From contig JABJAH010000066.1 of assembly GCA_018666155.1 (NCBI GenBank), positions 20,783 through 84,782 of the forward strand: a stretch of DNA of 64,000 bases, in the 5' to 3' direction. Below are positions 51,579-59,884 of the stretch, piece by piece. Numbering within the stretch: the stretch's first letter is position 1; each line of letters begins with the position of its first letter. The translations under genes were made by a program, and so were the position numbers. Under the pieces are notes generated by a model that ran no database searches, was not told the origin of the DNA, and was given only the letters and a program-made list of their open reading frames with translations. The DNA is from Rhodospirillaceae bacterium. Lineage in GTDB: Bacteria; Pseudomonadota; Alphaproteobacteria; Rhodospirillales; Rhodospirillaceae.

Positions 51579-52598
51579 CTACGCCAGACGAAAGAGTAGT
51601 CGGGCCGATGTTCCTTCGCTGGAAGACATCAGCACAAGGTCACCACCCAAGGTGACCATAAGGCGTTTGGAAATAGGTAGACCGAGGCCAACCCCTTCCC
51701 CTGCCGCTCGTGTTGAGGCGCTGTCAGTGAACGGCTCGAATACCTTCTCCAGTTTATCGGGCGGGATACCACTGCCATCGTCAGCGATCTCCAACTCGAA
51801 CCATCCCTCTTTGCGTTGCCCTGTCAGAGTTATCGTGCACTTGTCGTTGTGGCGGGCGGCGTTGGACAGAATGTTCACGATGACCTGACTGGCCGCGCGC
51901 CGATCGACTTGGATTTTAAACTGGGACTCTGCCAACTGGTTCTTAAGCTCAATCCCTTTCTCGGCCAGCCCAGAACCGACCAGCGTGAGACAGGATTCCA
52001 CCAACTCACCGACCTTGACGGGCTCTAAAGACAGCGCAATCTGCCCGGCCTCAATTTTCGATACATCAAGAATGTCATTGATCAAGGACAGTAGATGTTG
52101 GCCGCTGCGATTGATGTCGTCAGCATACTTTCTATAGGTATCTTCTTTATTCACCCCGACCGCTTGATCGCGGATTACTTCAGAATACCCAAGGATCGCG
52201 TTGAGCGGCGTGCGAAGTTCATGACTCATAGATGCCAAGAATTCTGACTTCGCCTTATTTGCCTTGTCGAAATCTCTTGTTCGGTCTTCCAACTGGCGAC
52301 GCAACTTCGCTTCGCGATCAACCATTTTCAGCATCAAATAGGCACAAGCTGGCATGAACAACAGGCATACGGGTAAGTAGGCGAAACCAAACCAGGGAAT
52401 TCGCTCCCGGTTTACATCGTACGCGACGTAGAGGACCTCGACAGTCAGCATGACACCGATAAGAACGGGAATGGTGAAGACGATCGTTGTCACCAAAATC
52501 CCAGTCCGCTCCAATAGAGCACCCAGGCGGGACACCAGCCAACCGGGTCGGCTGAGAGTGTTTCCCTGGTTATCGAAATGTGGTCGCGGCTCTGGCAC
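51579..52598 (-). CDS. Membrane sensor histidine kinase
   Basis: A 339-residue kinase with two hydrophobic helices (about 34-61 and 72-92), a short coiled linker and HisKA with His126 (ASMSHELRTPLNAIL). ATPase motifs: N box VIVNILSNAARHN, G1 ADDGSGIP, and LGLPISKRL. The loop between helices is short, so it probably senses in or near the membrane. GTG start at 52598. No response regulator is adjacent. Confidence 0.88.
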   Translation of the reverse strand: MPEPRPHFDNQGNTLSRPGWLVSRLGALLERTGILVTTIVFTIPVLIGVMLTVEVLYVAYDVNRERIPWFGFAYLPVCLLFMPACAYLMLKMVDREAKLRRQLEDRTRDFDKANKAKSEFLASMSHELRTPLNAILGYSEVIRDQAVGVNKEDTYRKYADDINRSGQHLLSLINDILDVSKIEAGQIALSLEPVKVGELVESCLTLVGSGLAEKGIELKNQLAESQFKIQVDRRAASQVIVNILSNAARHNDKCTITLTGQRKEGWFELEIADDGSGIPPDKLEKVFEPFTDSASTRAAGEGVGLGLPISKRLMVTLGGDLVLMSSSEGTSARLLFRLA

Positions 52599-52734
52599 GG
52601 CTGCCCCCCTTCGTGCGGCGGGGACTTTAAGCGGTGAGCTGTCGGAATGCTAGATGGACATTACCCCCAGACAAGACGCCCTACCGCCACAAACGGGCAT
52701 TGAAAACTAAGTCTCACGCCGTCATGGTGGCGCT

Positions 52735-53400
52735 ATGAATAGACGCCACGGATACTTACTCGTACTGGGAACCGCTCGCGACCCCGTGGGCATGGACCGA
52801 TACCATAACCAGCTGCCGCCTATCTATGCCGAACACAAAGGCTATCGCCTGGTTGTAGGCAGCCCGGGTGACGGCGCAACCTTTCTAGACGGCGGCCTAG
52901 ACAACCTCTCGATGATGCTTGCCCGCTTTCCTAGCCCAGAATGCATCTCTGATTTCTGGTGGTCGGACGAATATCGGAAAGCCTATATTCATCGCAAGGA
53001 CGCTGGGCGATTTTCCGCCGTCGGCCTACCCGGGTTAGATCAGGAGCCCGATCCCATGCCCGGTCGGCGAGGCTTTCTGGTGGCGATGGCCACCCCGGCC
53101 AGCCCTGGAGGTTGGCGACGTTTTGCTGACCCGTTTATAACCGGTATCTCCGGTCACGGCGGAACCGTGCTGGCTGATGCCGGACCAGAAGCGATTGAAC
53201 GGCTCGAGAGCTTGATGCCGGGAAGCCATATCATTGTAGCGATGTTTTCATCTGAGCAGACTGCCAAAGACGCCTGGGCCGCTGTTGCGCCCGACGTAGA
53301 ATCACAAAAAGAAGCCTGCGGTTCAGTGAACGTAATCGCACTAGCCGGACTACCCGATGATCATCCCGAGCGACTGACCCAAGACGTGTACGCGACCTAG
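52735..53400 (+). CDS. Protein with two tandem DUF1330-like domains
   Basis: A 221-residue protein with two similar halves: residues 1-103 (GYLLVLGTARDP, PPIYAEHKGYRLV, LARFPSPECISDFWWS, GRFSAVGLPGL) and 109-210 (GFLVAMATPASP, GISGHGGTVL, VAMFSSEQTAKDAW, VNVIALAGL). The first half keeps the DUF1330 pattern better. Ferredoxin-like barrel folds of this kind often form dimers; here both halves are on one chain. Function unknown. Directly upstream of the CpeT-like gene, 15 bases away. Confidence 0.65.
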   Translation: MNRRHGYLLVLGTARDPVGMDRYHNQLPPIYAEHKGYRLVVGSPGDGATFLDGGLDNLSMMLARFPSPECISDFWWSDEYRKAYIHRKDAGRFSAVGLPGLDQEPDPMPGRRGFLVAMATPASPGGWRRFADPFITGISGHGGTVLADAGPEAIERLESLMPGSHIIVAMFSSEQTAKDAWAAVAPDVESQKEACGSVNVIALAGLPDDHPERLTQDVYAT

Positions 53401-53415
53401 CAAAGGACCACCGTC

Positions 53416-54465
53416 ATGACGACCTCAACCATTGCCCGGGTTTTTCTCATCGTCACATCACTCTATGCCGCTAACGCGGTGGCACAGGGACAAGACGGTA
53501 CGCCAACGGACCGCGACCTCACCATCATCGCTGAAATGCTCCCTGGTACTTACGACAATACAGAGCAGGTCTATTTTGACGGCCGCCGAGGTGTGCGCGA
53601 GGAGGCCAAGCACGAACGAGTAACCTCCAGCATCACGCGGGTTTCAGCCCCCGCTTTCGGCGACTATGTCTTTTTTGCGCGGGACCACCGCAACAACGAA
53701 CCGGAGAAGCCGCACCGTATACGCCTCTACGCGCTTTCCGCCGATAACGACAAAGAAGCGGTGCGCATGAAGATGTATTACATCGACGGTGAAGGCATGC
53801 CCGAAGCCTATAAAGATGCTCATATCGATCCATCGGTGCTTGCGGATGTCACTCCCAAGACCAGTATGGTTCTAGACGGATGCGACGTATTCTGGAGACG
53901 AGAAGCCGGGCAATTCCACGGTGCAATGAAAGACGGCGCCTGCCGCTGGGAGTGGCCGGACAAGGGCGAAGTTGTAACCGACTATCACATGATGCTTTCC
54001 GAGGACTTTTTTTGGGTCCGGGACGGCACCCATGATTCAGATGGCAACCGCTTAACAGGAAACCCAGACCGCATCTATCACAAGCTAACCCGGGCCCGGG
54101 ACTTTACCTGCTACGCTGATATGCCCGGGGTATCTGGTGGACGCGACATCCCCTTCACCCGCTTTAGTGATCTCAAGATAACCGATCAAGGCGGATTAGC
54201 GCGTTTCGTATCAAATGAAGAGACGCCACGGACCATTCAGATCAGTCTCCGCAACGTCGACTGGCAAATAAACAATGAGACCGGCGCCTACACGCGGGAC
54301 AGTCTGGTGATGTATATATCATCGCGCAATGAAGACGGTTCGCCGGGAGAGTTTTTTGGTTATACGTTTACCCAGCCCGATGCCGAGCGACTTGGCATCA
54401 ATCTCGGGTTCATTCTGGTCAATTGTTACATAGTCTCCAACCGCGATGCCACGCCGGAGTTCTAG
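53416..54465 (+). CDS. Secreted CpcT/CpeT-fold protein
   Basis: A 349-residue protein with a signal peptide (IARVFLIVTSLYAANAVAQ). The LPGTYDNTEQVYFDGRRG opening and GCDVFWRREAGQFHGAMKDGAC resemble CpcT/CpeT bilin-lyase-like proteins, a fold also found outside phototrophs. No phycobiliprotein genes are present, so chromophore attachment is unlikely; a lipocalin-like binding role is possible. Same operon as the DUF1330-like gene; PhzF follows 6 bases later. Confidence 0.65.
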   Translation: MTTSTIARVFLIVTSLYAANAVAQGQDGTPTDRDLTIIAEMLPGTYDNTEQVYFDGRRGVREEAKHERVTSSITRVSAPAFGDYVFFARDHRNNEPEKPHRIRLYALSADNDKEAVRMKMYYIDGEGMPEAYKDAHIDPSVLADVTPKTSMVLDGCDVFWRREAGQFHGAMKDGACRWEWPDKGEVVTDYHMMLSEDFFWVRDGTHDSDGNRLTGNPDRIYHKLTRARDFTCYADMPGVSGGRDIPFTRFSDLKITDQGGLARFVSNEETPRTIQISLRNVDWQINNETGAYTRDSLVMYISSRNEDGSPGEFFGYTFTQPDAERLGINLGFILVNCYIVSNRDATPEF

Positions 54466-54471
54466 TATTCA

Positions 54472-55377
54472 ATGCCCCATGCGTTCGTCACCCTAGACGT
54501 ATTCACGAAACAAATATTTGGCGGCAATCCGCTTGCGGTCGTATTTGATGCGGCAACGCTCAACGACACCGCCATGCAAAAGATCGCGCGTGAGTTCAAT
54601 TTGTCGGAAACGACCTTTGTCCTTCCACCGAAACATGCAGACAACACCCACAAGGTGAGGATATTTACGCCGGTCGCAGAACTTCCCTTCGCCGGCCACC
54701 CTACGTTGGGGACTGCAATTGCCCTAGCGCTCGCCTCGTCCCCAACACAAGACCGCGCTGAATACCGCTTCGAAGAAAGCGTCGGTGTAGTCCCCGTCTC
54801 AGTTTCTAAAACACCAGATGGTGTCATGCGGGCTGAGTTAAGCGTGGCCCAGCGACCGCTAAATTTGCCTGACACCCAACCGCCAGCCGTCTGGGCTGAC
54901 ATTTTGGGGCTAGAAGAGTCTGTCGTCTGTCCCGGTGACACTCAAATCGGGTTGTGGACCTGCGGGACACCGTTTTCGTTTGTTCCCGTCTCTGGCCTAG
55001 ACTCTTTAGGTGCCGCAGCCGTTGATATGGCTGGGTGGCGGCAACATCTGAACAGTGAAGAAACGACCGGCGTGTTCGTTTTTACCCGCGAGACAAAAGA
55101 CAGGGCCATAGACATCAGAGCCCGCATGTTTGCACCGGATCACGGTATCGCCGAAGACCCAGCAACGGGGTCCGCGGTGGCTGCCCTTGCAGGATGGCTG
55201 GTCGACTCCGATAGGCCCGATGACGGCACGCACCGCTGGTCCATCGCTCAAGGCGTTGAGATGGGGCGCAGCAGTCTCCTTGACCTCGAGGCCGACGTTA
55301 AAAATGGCCGTATTCTGGGCGTTCGTGTTGGCGGATGTGCGGTTCCCGTGACAACGGGCATGATCACAGATCCTTGA
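54472..55377 (+). CDS. PhzF-family isomerase/epimerase
   Basis: A 301-residue PhzF fold: opening FVTLDVFTKQIFGGNPLAV, catalytic-type Glu in FNLSETTFVLPP, ELPFAGHPTLGTA, and DHGIAEDPATGSAVAALAGWL. The family includes phenazine and diaminopimelate-epimerase-like isomerases. Starts 6 bases after the CpeT-like gene, so it is probably co-transcribed. Reaction unknown; a candidate promoter for the next gene begins just past its stop. Confidence 0.88.
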   Translation: MPHAFVTLDVFTKQIFGGNPLAVVFDAATLNDTAMQKIAREFNLSETTFVLPPKHADNTHKVRIFTPVAELPFAGHPTLGTAIALALASSPTQDRAEYRFEESVGVVPVSVSKTPDGVMRAELSVAQRPLNLPDTQPPAVWADILGLEESVVCPGDTQIGLWTCGTPFSFVPVSGLDSLGAAAVDMAGWRQHLNSEETTGVFVFTRETKDRAIDIRARMFAPDHGIAEDPATGSAVAALAGWLVDSDRPDDGTHRWSIAQGVEMGRSSLLDLEADVKNGRILGVRVGGCAVPVTTGMITDP

Positions 55378-55391
55378 GGACCCGGTTGTTT

Positions 55392-55421
55392 TTGAGGACA
55401 GGTCGCCAGTTATGGTATGAT
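55392..55421 (+). promoter_or_regulatory. Candidate promoter of the TPR gene
   Basis: TTGAGG (55392-55397) and TATGAT (55416-55421), 18 bases apart, 32 bases before the ATG at 55454. Fits a vegetative promoter moderately well. Confidence 0.45.
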
Positions 55422-55453
55422 GGTCATCGTCAAGCGGAGCAAGGAGCACTACG

Positions 55454-55954
55454 ATGCGCAACTTCCTAATTGGTATCGCCGCTGCTGCATTGATCACAAC
55501 AAGCGCGGTGGCCCCGGCAAACGCTCAGATGTTTGGCCCGGGCAACGGACTTGTTAACGACGCGGCACACGCTCTCGACCGCGAGAAGTGGGACAAAGGC
55601 GTTGGCCTCGCCCGCCAAGCCTTACGCTCTGGCAGTCTGACGCCAACCAACGTTCCTGCCGCCCTCAACAACTTGTGCATCGGTTTGACCGGACAGGGCC
55701 ACTACGACGAAGCGCTAGAAACCTGCAATAGAGCGATCGGGAAAAAGCCGAGGGAGTGGAGCTTTTACAACAACCGGGCCAACATCCATTTCTATCAAGA
55801 AAAATACGACCGAGCCCTGTCAGACTATTACAAAGCTCTGACCTTCAGCCCTGGTGATGATGTGCTTATCACCAACATCAGTCTCACATTGCGGACCCGC
55901 AAGAAGGCCGCAGAACGTGTCGGCGCAGAAGGCAAAATCGAGCAGCAAAGCTAG
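55454..55954 (+). CDS. Secreted tetratricopeptide-repeat protein
   Basis: A 166-residue protein with a signal peptide (FLIGIAAAALITTSAVAPANA). TPR-like helices are visible: PAALNNLCIGLTGQGHYDEAL, NNRANIHFYQEKYDRALSDY and an ALTFSP end. Probably a periplasmic protein-protein adaptor. AAGGAG precedes the ATG. Partner unknown. Confidence 0.78.
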   Translation: MRNFLIGIAAAALITTSAVAPANAQMFGPGNGLVNDAAHALDREKWDKGVGLARQALRSGSLTPTNVPAALNNLCIGLTGQGHYDEALETCNRAIGKKPREWSFYNNRANIHFYQEKYDRALSDYYKALTFSPGDDVLITNISLTLRTRKKAAERVGAEGKIEQQS

Positions 55955-55990
55955 CACTCTTCTTCGCGCGCGGCTGGTTAAGACCTTAGA

Positions 55991-56587
55991 ATGTGTTCTC
56001 GGTATGAGGTGCGCGCGTCGCCCGCAGACATCATCGAGCGGTTTGGCTTGGTTGCGACGTCCCACGCTTTCTTTGATCGCGTAACAGGGCCAGAAGTGCG
56101 CCCGACTGATCCCGCGCTCGTCATCGCCACCGACCAAACACCTGATATTTTGCCTTGGGGTCTAGAAGTCACGTGGCAGAAATCACCAGTGATAAACGCA
56201 CGTGCAGAGACAGCGACGCAGAAACCTACGTTCAATTCTATTCTGAACCGCAGAGTCCTTATTCCCGCAAGCGCCTACATTGAGTGGCGCCGCGATGGGC
56301 GGGACAAAATAAAAACGCAGATCGCGCCCCGGTCGTCAAAGCTGTTTGCTATGGCTGGTCTGCAATCCGATAACCGCTTTGTTATCCTGACCTGCTCTCC
56401 AGCCGAGCCGATCGCTCATATACACAATCGAATGCCGGTGATCTTGGACAACGAAGGAGAGCAAGCCTGGCTAAACCCTGACCATTCGTTTGCCGACCTT
56501 AGCGCTCTTCTCCAACCCTACACCGGAGATTTCGACACGACGGAAACACCCCCGCCCACACCGCAGCAGTCCGACCTATTCGGATAA
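55991..56587 (+). CDS. SOS response-associated peptidase (SRAP, YedK/HMCES family)
   Basis: A 198-residue SRAP-domain protein. The catalytic Cys2 follows the initiator Met (MCSRYEVR), with NARAET and a His in HIHNRMPVIL completing the active site; these proteins crosslink to abasic sites in single-stranded DNA. No LexA box is visible in the short upstream gap. ATG at 55991. Confidence 0.9.
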   Translation: MCSRYEVRASPADIIERFGLVATSHAFFDRVTGPEVRPTDPALVIATDQTPDILPWGLEVTWQKSPVINARAETATQKPTFNSILNRRVLIPASAYIEWRRDGRDKIKTQIAPRSSKLFAMAGLQSDNRFVILTCSPAEPIAHIHNRMPVILDNEGEQAWLNPDHSFADLSALLQPYTGDFDTTETPPPTPQQSDLFG

Positions 56588-56605
56588 CATCAAAGAGAGC
56601 TTTTA

Positions 56606-57481
56606 CTAGTGGCACATAAGAACTGGGAGGATGGCGTGTTCCATCACATAGCCAGTGACACTGCCGAGCATTAATTGCCGTAGCTTTGAGCGCGTATACG
56701 CACCCATCACCATCATATCCGCACCGGAGTCTTGGGCCGCATAGAGCAGTGATCGACCAGTCCGTATTTCCCGTGGCAACACTTTAGAAATAACAGTCTT
56801 AACGCCGTGGCGAGTCAGGTGAACGCCTAAATCTTCCGTTCCGGCGTACCACTCCTCTTCCTCAACACGGAGAACCGTGACCTCTTTCGCCGTCGCTAGG
56901 AGAGGCAAAGCCGCCTGGACGGCCCGGGTTGCCTCCGTGCTGCCATTCCAAAACACGGCGACCCGTTCTATTGGGCCAGGCACCGCATCTCCATCTGCCG
57001 GTATCGGCGGCGCTGCGACAACAGCACGGCCACTCTGCATAAGCGCGGCGTTTAGTGTCATGAGCGCTGCTGTTTCATTGTCCGTGGTCGGACGGTCCAC
57101 AACAATCAGATCGGCACGACAGCCACGCAAAGCAACCACCTGTTCCTCTACGCCAGACTCTTCAAGCCAATTGACACCGAAGCCACTAACCGCTGCAATG
57201 CTATCGGGCTGCGGCATACCCGCCGTCACTTCATCAAACATAACTCTGGTCAAGTTAGCGCGCTGGCCGGCTTCTCGTTCGGCAACGCCCATCATCTCAT
57301 CAACCATGGCGCCAGACATCGCTTCGCCGACCAAGGGCAAAGCCGCGGTTGGATCAGCCAACACATGCAAAGCATCCACATGACAATTCAACTGCGTACC
57401 CAAGCGCAATGCCGTACGCAGACAAGCCCGGCCAGATTGCGGATCACCAACGACAGCAAGGATACTTTTGACAGCAGACAT
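56606..57481 (-). CDS. Tandem-domain universal stress protein
   Basis: A 291-residue protein with two Usp domains: residues about 1-145 (SILAVVGDPQSGRACL; ADLIVVDRP) and 155-291 (RVAVFWNGSTEATRAVQ; DMMVMGAYTRSKLRQLMLGSV). The second domain has the G-x2-G-type nucleotide loop (GAYTRSKLRQLMLGSVTG region). Probably a cytoplasmic stress regulator. Stop close to the SRAP gene stop (convergent). Confidence 0.87.
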   Translation of the reverse strand: MSAVKSILAVVGDPQSGRACLRTALRLGTQLNCHVDALHVLADPTAALPLVGEAMSGAMVDEMMGVAEREAGQRANLTRVMFDEVTAGMPQPDSIAAVSGFGVNWLEESGVEEQVVALRGCRADLIVVDRPTTDNETAALMTLNAALMQSGRAVVAAPPIPADGDAVPGPIERVAVFWNGSTEATRAVQAALPLLATAKEVTVLRVEEEEWYAGTEDLGVHLTRHGVKTVISKVLPREIRTGRSLLYAAQDSGADMMVMGAYTRSKLRQLMLGSVTGYVMEHAILPVLMCH

Positions 57482-57564
57482 GGCGCTCCCCTTAGGGTTC
57501 AGCTGTAGTGTGGGATCATGGTAACAGGCTCAACATAAACAATACCACCGCTGTTCGTATCGCC

Positions 57565-58503
57565 TTAAACCAAGGCCGAACCGACGGGTTGATGGTACTC
57601 GTCAATCCCCTCTGGGTCTTGATGGATGATAATATCGGCTCCTGGATAGTCGGCCATCAGCGCCATCTCAACTTCATCCGCGATACGATGCGCTTCTAAC
57701 AATGACAACTTGGGATCAAGCACCATATGCATTTGCATAAAGGTCTGTATGCCTGAAGATCGCGTCCGCAACTCATGTACATCCAAGACTTTAGGGTGCT
57801 TCAAAACAACCGCTTTGATGGCCTGGCGCTGTTCCTCGGGAAGTTCATGATCCATCAGGACAGCAACCGATTTACGCGCAATTCTTGACGCATTCCATAA
57901 AAGAAAGATCGCGATACCAGTCGCAAACACGGGGTCCGCCCAAGCAACATCGCCGTAGGTCGAAAGCACGAGAGCGCCAATAACGCTCAGGTTAAGGAGT
58001 AGATCGCCGGTGTAATGCAGTGAGTCTGCGCTAATCGCAACCGATCCAGTGCGCTTCACCACGAACTTCTGGAACAGCACTAACAGAAGAGTAACGACGA
58101 TGGTGAAGATCATCACACCAATCCCCAAGTCACCCTCGATGACCTGGTTATCTTTGCCGATCCTCGAGGCCGCTTCGACCAAGAGAAGAAGAGCGGAACC
58201 AGCGACAAATGCAGATTGCGCCAAGCCCGAAAGGGGCTCGGCTTTGCCATGGCCAAAACGATGCTCTTTGTCTGCTGGTGTCAAAGCATGACTGACCGCC
58301 CACAACGTGACGAGGGAGGCGAAGAGATCCAGAACCGAGTCAACCAAGCTCGACAGCAAGGCAACCGAGTTGGTCACAAGAAAGGCGACAGTCTTTACGA
58401 TAATTAACATGATTGCCGTGCCCACCGCCGCGTAGGTGGCGAATCTCATAAGACGCGATGGTGGCGTGGTTAGGGCCGCAGTTGTGAGTGAATCATGTGG
58501 CAT
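57565..58503 (-). CDS. Cation diffusion facilitator family transporter (FieF-like)
   Basis: A 312-residue CDF protein with six hydrophobic segments. Metal-site motifs are SLVDSVLDLFASL, HRFGHGKAEPLSGL and SADSLHYTGDLLLN; the C-terminal metallochaperone-like domain follows (HELRTRSSGIQTFMQMHM). Exports divalent cations such as Fe, Zn or Co by proton antiport. Metal specificity cannot be read from sequence alone. Confidence 0.9.
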   Translation of the reverse strand: MPHDSLTTAALTTPPSRLMRFATYAAVGTAIMLIIVKTVAFLVTNSVALLSSLVDSVLDLFASLVTLWAVSHALTPADKEHRFGHGKAEPLSGLAQSAFVAGSALLLLVEAASRIGKDNQVIEGDLGIGVMIFTIVVTLLLVLFQKFVVKRTGSVAISADSLHYTGDLLLNLSVIGALVLSTYGDVAWADPVFATGIAIFLLWNASRIARKSVAVLMDHELPEEQRQAIKAVVLKHPKVLDVHELRTRSSGIQTFMQMHMVLDPKLSLLEAHRIADEVEMALMADYPGADIIIHQDPEGIDEYHQPVGSALV

Positions 58504-58526
58504 TTATTAAACGTCAAGAAACAGGC

Positions 58527-59129
58527 TTAGGGATACAACCGTTCGGTTGTCCAACCCGTTCCTTCTCTCCTGTAAACTAAGCGATCATGCATACGGTGTG
58601 GTTGGTCGAGCCAGAACTCGATCATAACAGGATTGAGCCTGAATCCCGACCAGTGTGGTGGCCGCGGTACGTCCTGGCCATCAAACCGTGACGAGGCGTC
58701 AGCAACTCGGCTTATAAAGTCCGCGCGCCCTGCCATTGGTCTGGACTGATCAGAGGCCCAGGCCCCAATTTGGCTTTCCCTAGACCGAGACGCAAAATAC
58801 GCATCAGCCTGACTTAGTTCGACTTCTGAAAGCGTGCCTTCGACGCGAACCTGGCGGCGTAGCGACTTCCAATGAAAGCACAGTGCCGCCTTCGCATTGG
58901 CCGCGATCTGCTCCCCTTTGTCGCTTTCTTTATTGGTGTAAAAAGCGAACCCATGGGGGTCGACACCCTTAAGCAGAACCATCCGTACCGAGGGCGCACC
59001 GTCCGGCGTTGCCGTCGCCAAGCTCATCGCATCCGGGTCATTCGACTCTGAGCTCTGAGCGTCTTGGAACCACGCGTCGAACAGCGCCATCGGGTCGTCT
59101 ACTGTCGGAATCAGGTCTGTGGATGCCAT
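58527..59129 (-). CDS. pdxH: Pyridoxamine 5'-phosphate oxidase
   Basis: A 200-residue PNPOx: FMN-binding motifs PSVRMVLLKGVDPHGFAFYTN, ESDKGEQIAANAKAALCFHW and RRQVRVEGTLSEVE; the C-terminal FRLNPVMIEFWLDQPHRMHDR closes the family signature. Makes pyridoxal 5'-phosphate. Lies 23 bases beyond the CDF gene stop on the same strand, upstream of it. Confidence 0.93.
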   Translation of the reverse strand: MASTDLIPTVDDPMALFDAWFQDAQSSESNDPDAMSLATATPDGAPSVRMVLLKGVDPHGFAFYTNKESDKGEQIAANAKAALCFHWKSLRRQVRVEGTLSEVELSQADAYFASRSRESQIGAWASDQSRPMAGRADFISRVADASSRFDGQDVPRPPHWSGFRLNPVMIEFWLDQPHRMHDRLVYRREGTGWTTERLYP

Positions 59130-59318
59130 GCCATCGAGCCCAAATGAAAGACGTTAAGCGTTGTCCCCGGTTTGGTCTGTGATCACGCAGATGTCAACCA
59201 GGAGAAACTCTGTTTCGCCCTTATTTCGCCACCTTTTCGAGGTGCTATGCGTTGGTATTATAACGGTTGCCAGAAAAGCTTTCAGTTCTGGCCCGGCCAA
59301 CGGAAACGCGAGGAAACC

Positions 59319-59810
59319 ATGACCACGTCAACTTTGAAGACCACTCTGTCCGCCGTCGTTCTTGCTTCGGCTCTTGCGCTGACTGGTTGTGCCGCAGATG
59401 GCAGCAATCAAAATGAAACCTTGGGCACACTGTTGGGTGCTGCAGCTGGGGCATGGGCCGGATCCTCTATCGGATCAGGCGATGGACAAATTATCGCCAC
59501 AGCCGCAGGTACAATGCTTGGCGCAGCCATCGGTAGCAAAGTCGGCCGAAGCATGGATGAGCTCGACCAGATGAAAGCCCACGATGCGCAGCAATACGCC
59601 TACGGCGCGCCCATTGGCGAAGCCATTGTGTGGAACAACCCCGATAGCGGCAACTACGGCAATGTCACCCCAGTACGGGACGGCTACACAAATTCAGGCC
59701 GTTATTGCCGTGAATTCCAAACGGAAGTCACTGTGGATGGCCGGGAAGAAAACGGTTACGGCACCGCCTGTCGTCAAGAAGACGGCAGTTGGAAGATCGT
59801 CAGTCAGTAA
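59319..59810 (+). CDS. Glycine-zipper surface lipoprotein (17 kDa antigen-like)
   Basis: A 163-residue lipoprotein with a lipobox (ALALTGC). A glycine-zipper 2TM region (LLGAAAGAWAGSSIGSGDGQ, GTMLGAAIGSKVGRSMD) forms the membrane-associated part; a C-terminal surface-antigen-like tail has GRYCREFQTEVTVDGRE. ATG at 59319 with GAGGAAA is preferred over an upstream start at 59172. Followed by a terminator. Confidence 0.83.
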   Translation: MTTSTLKTTLSAVVLASALALTGCAADGSNQNETLGTLLGAAAGAWAGSSIGSGDGQIIATAAGTMLGAAIGSKVGRSMDELDQMKAHDAQQYAYGAPIGEAIVWNNPDSGNYGNVTPVRDGYTNSGRYCREFQTEVTVDGREENGYGTACRQEDGSWKIVSQ

Positions 59811-59843
59811 AAAACTCACGAACTTGTCAGAACGTTGAGGGCA

Positions 59844-59872
59844 GCGACTCTTCGGAGTCGCCGTTCTTTTTT
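59844..59872 (+). terminator. Rho-independent terminator
   Basis: A 7-bp stem GCGACTC / GAGTCGC with a TTCG tetraloop, followed within five bases by CTTTTTT. It ends the glycine-zipper gene and lies near the convergent YihY stop at 59885. Confidence 0.88.
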
Positions 59873-59884
59873 AGCCGTTGACCT

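Noticed and set aside
55955..55990. LexA box for the SRAP gene
   Set aside because: No GTTC-N7-GTTC or similar site in the short upstream gap.
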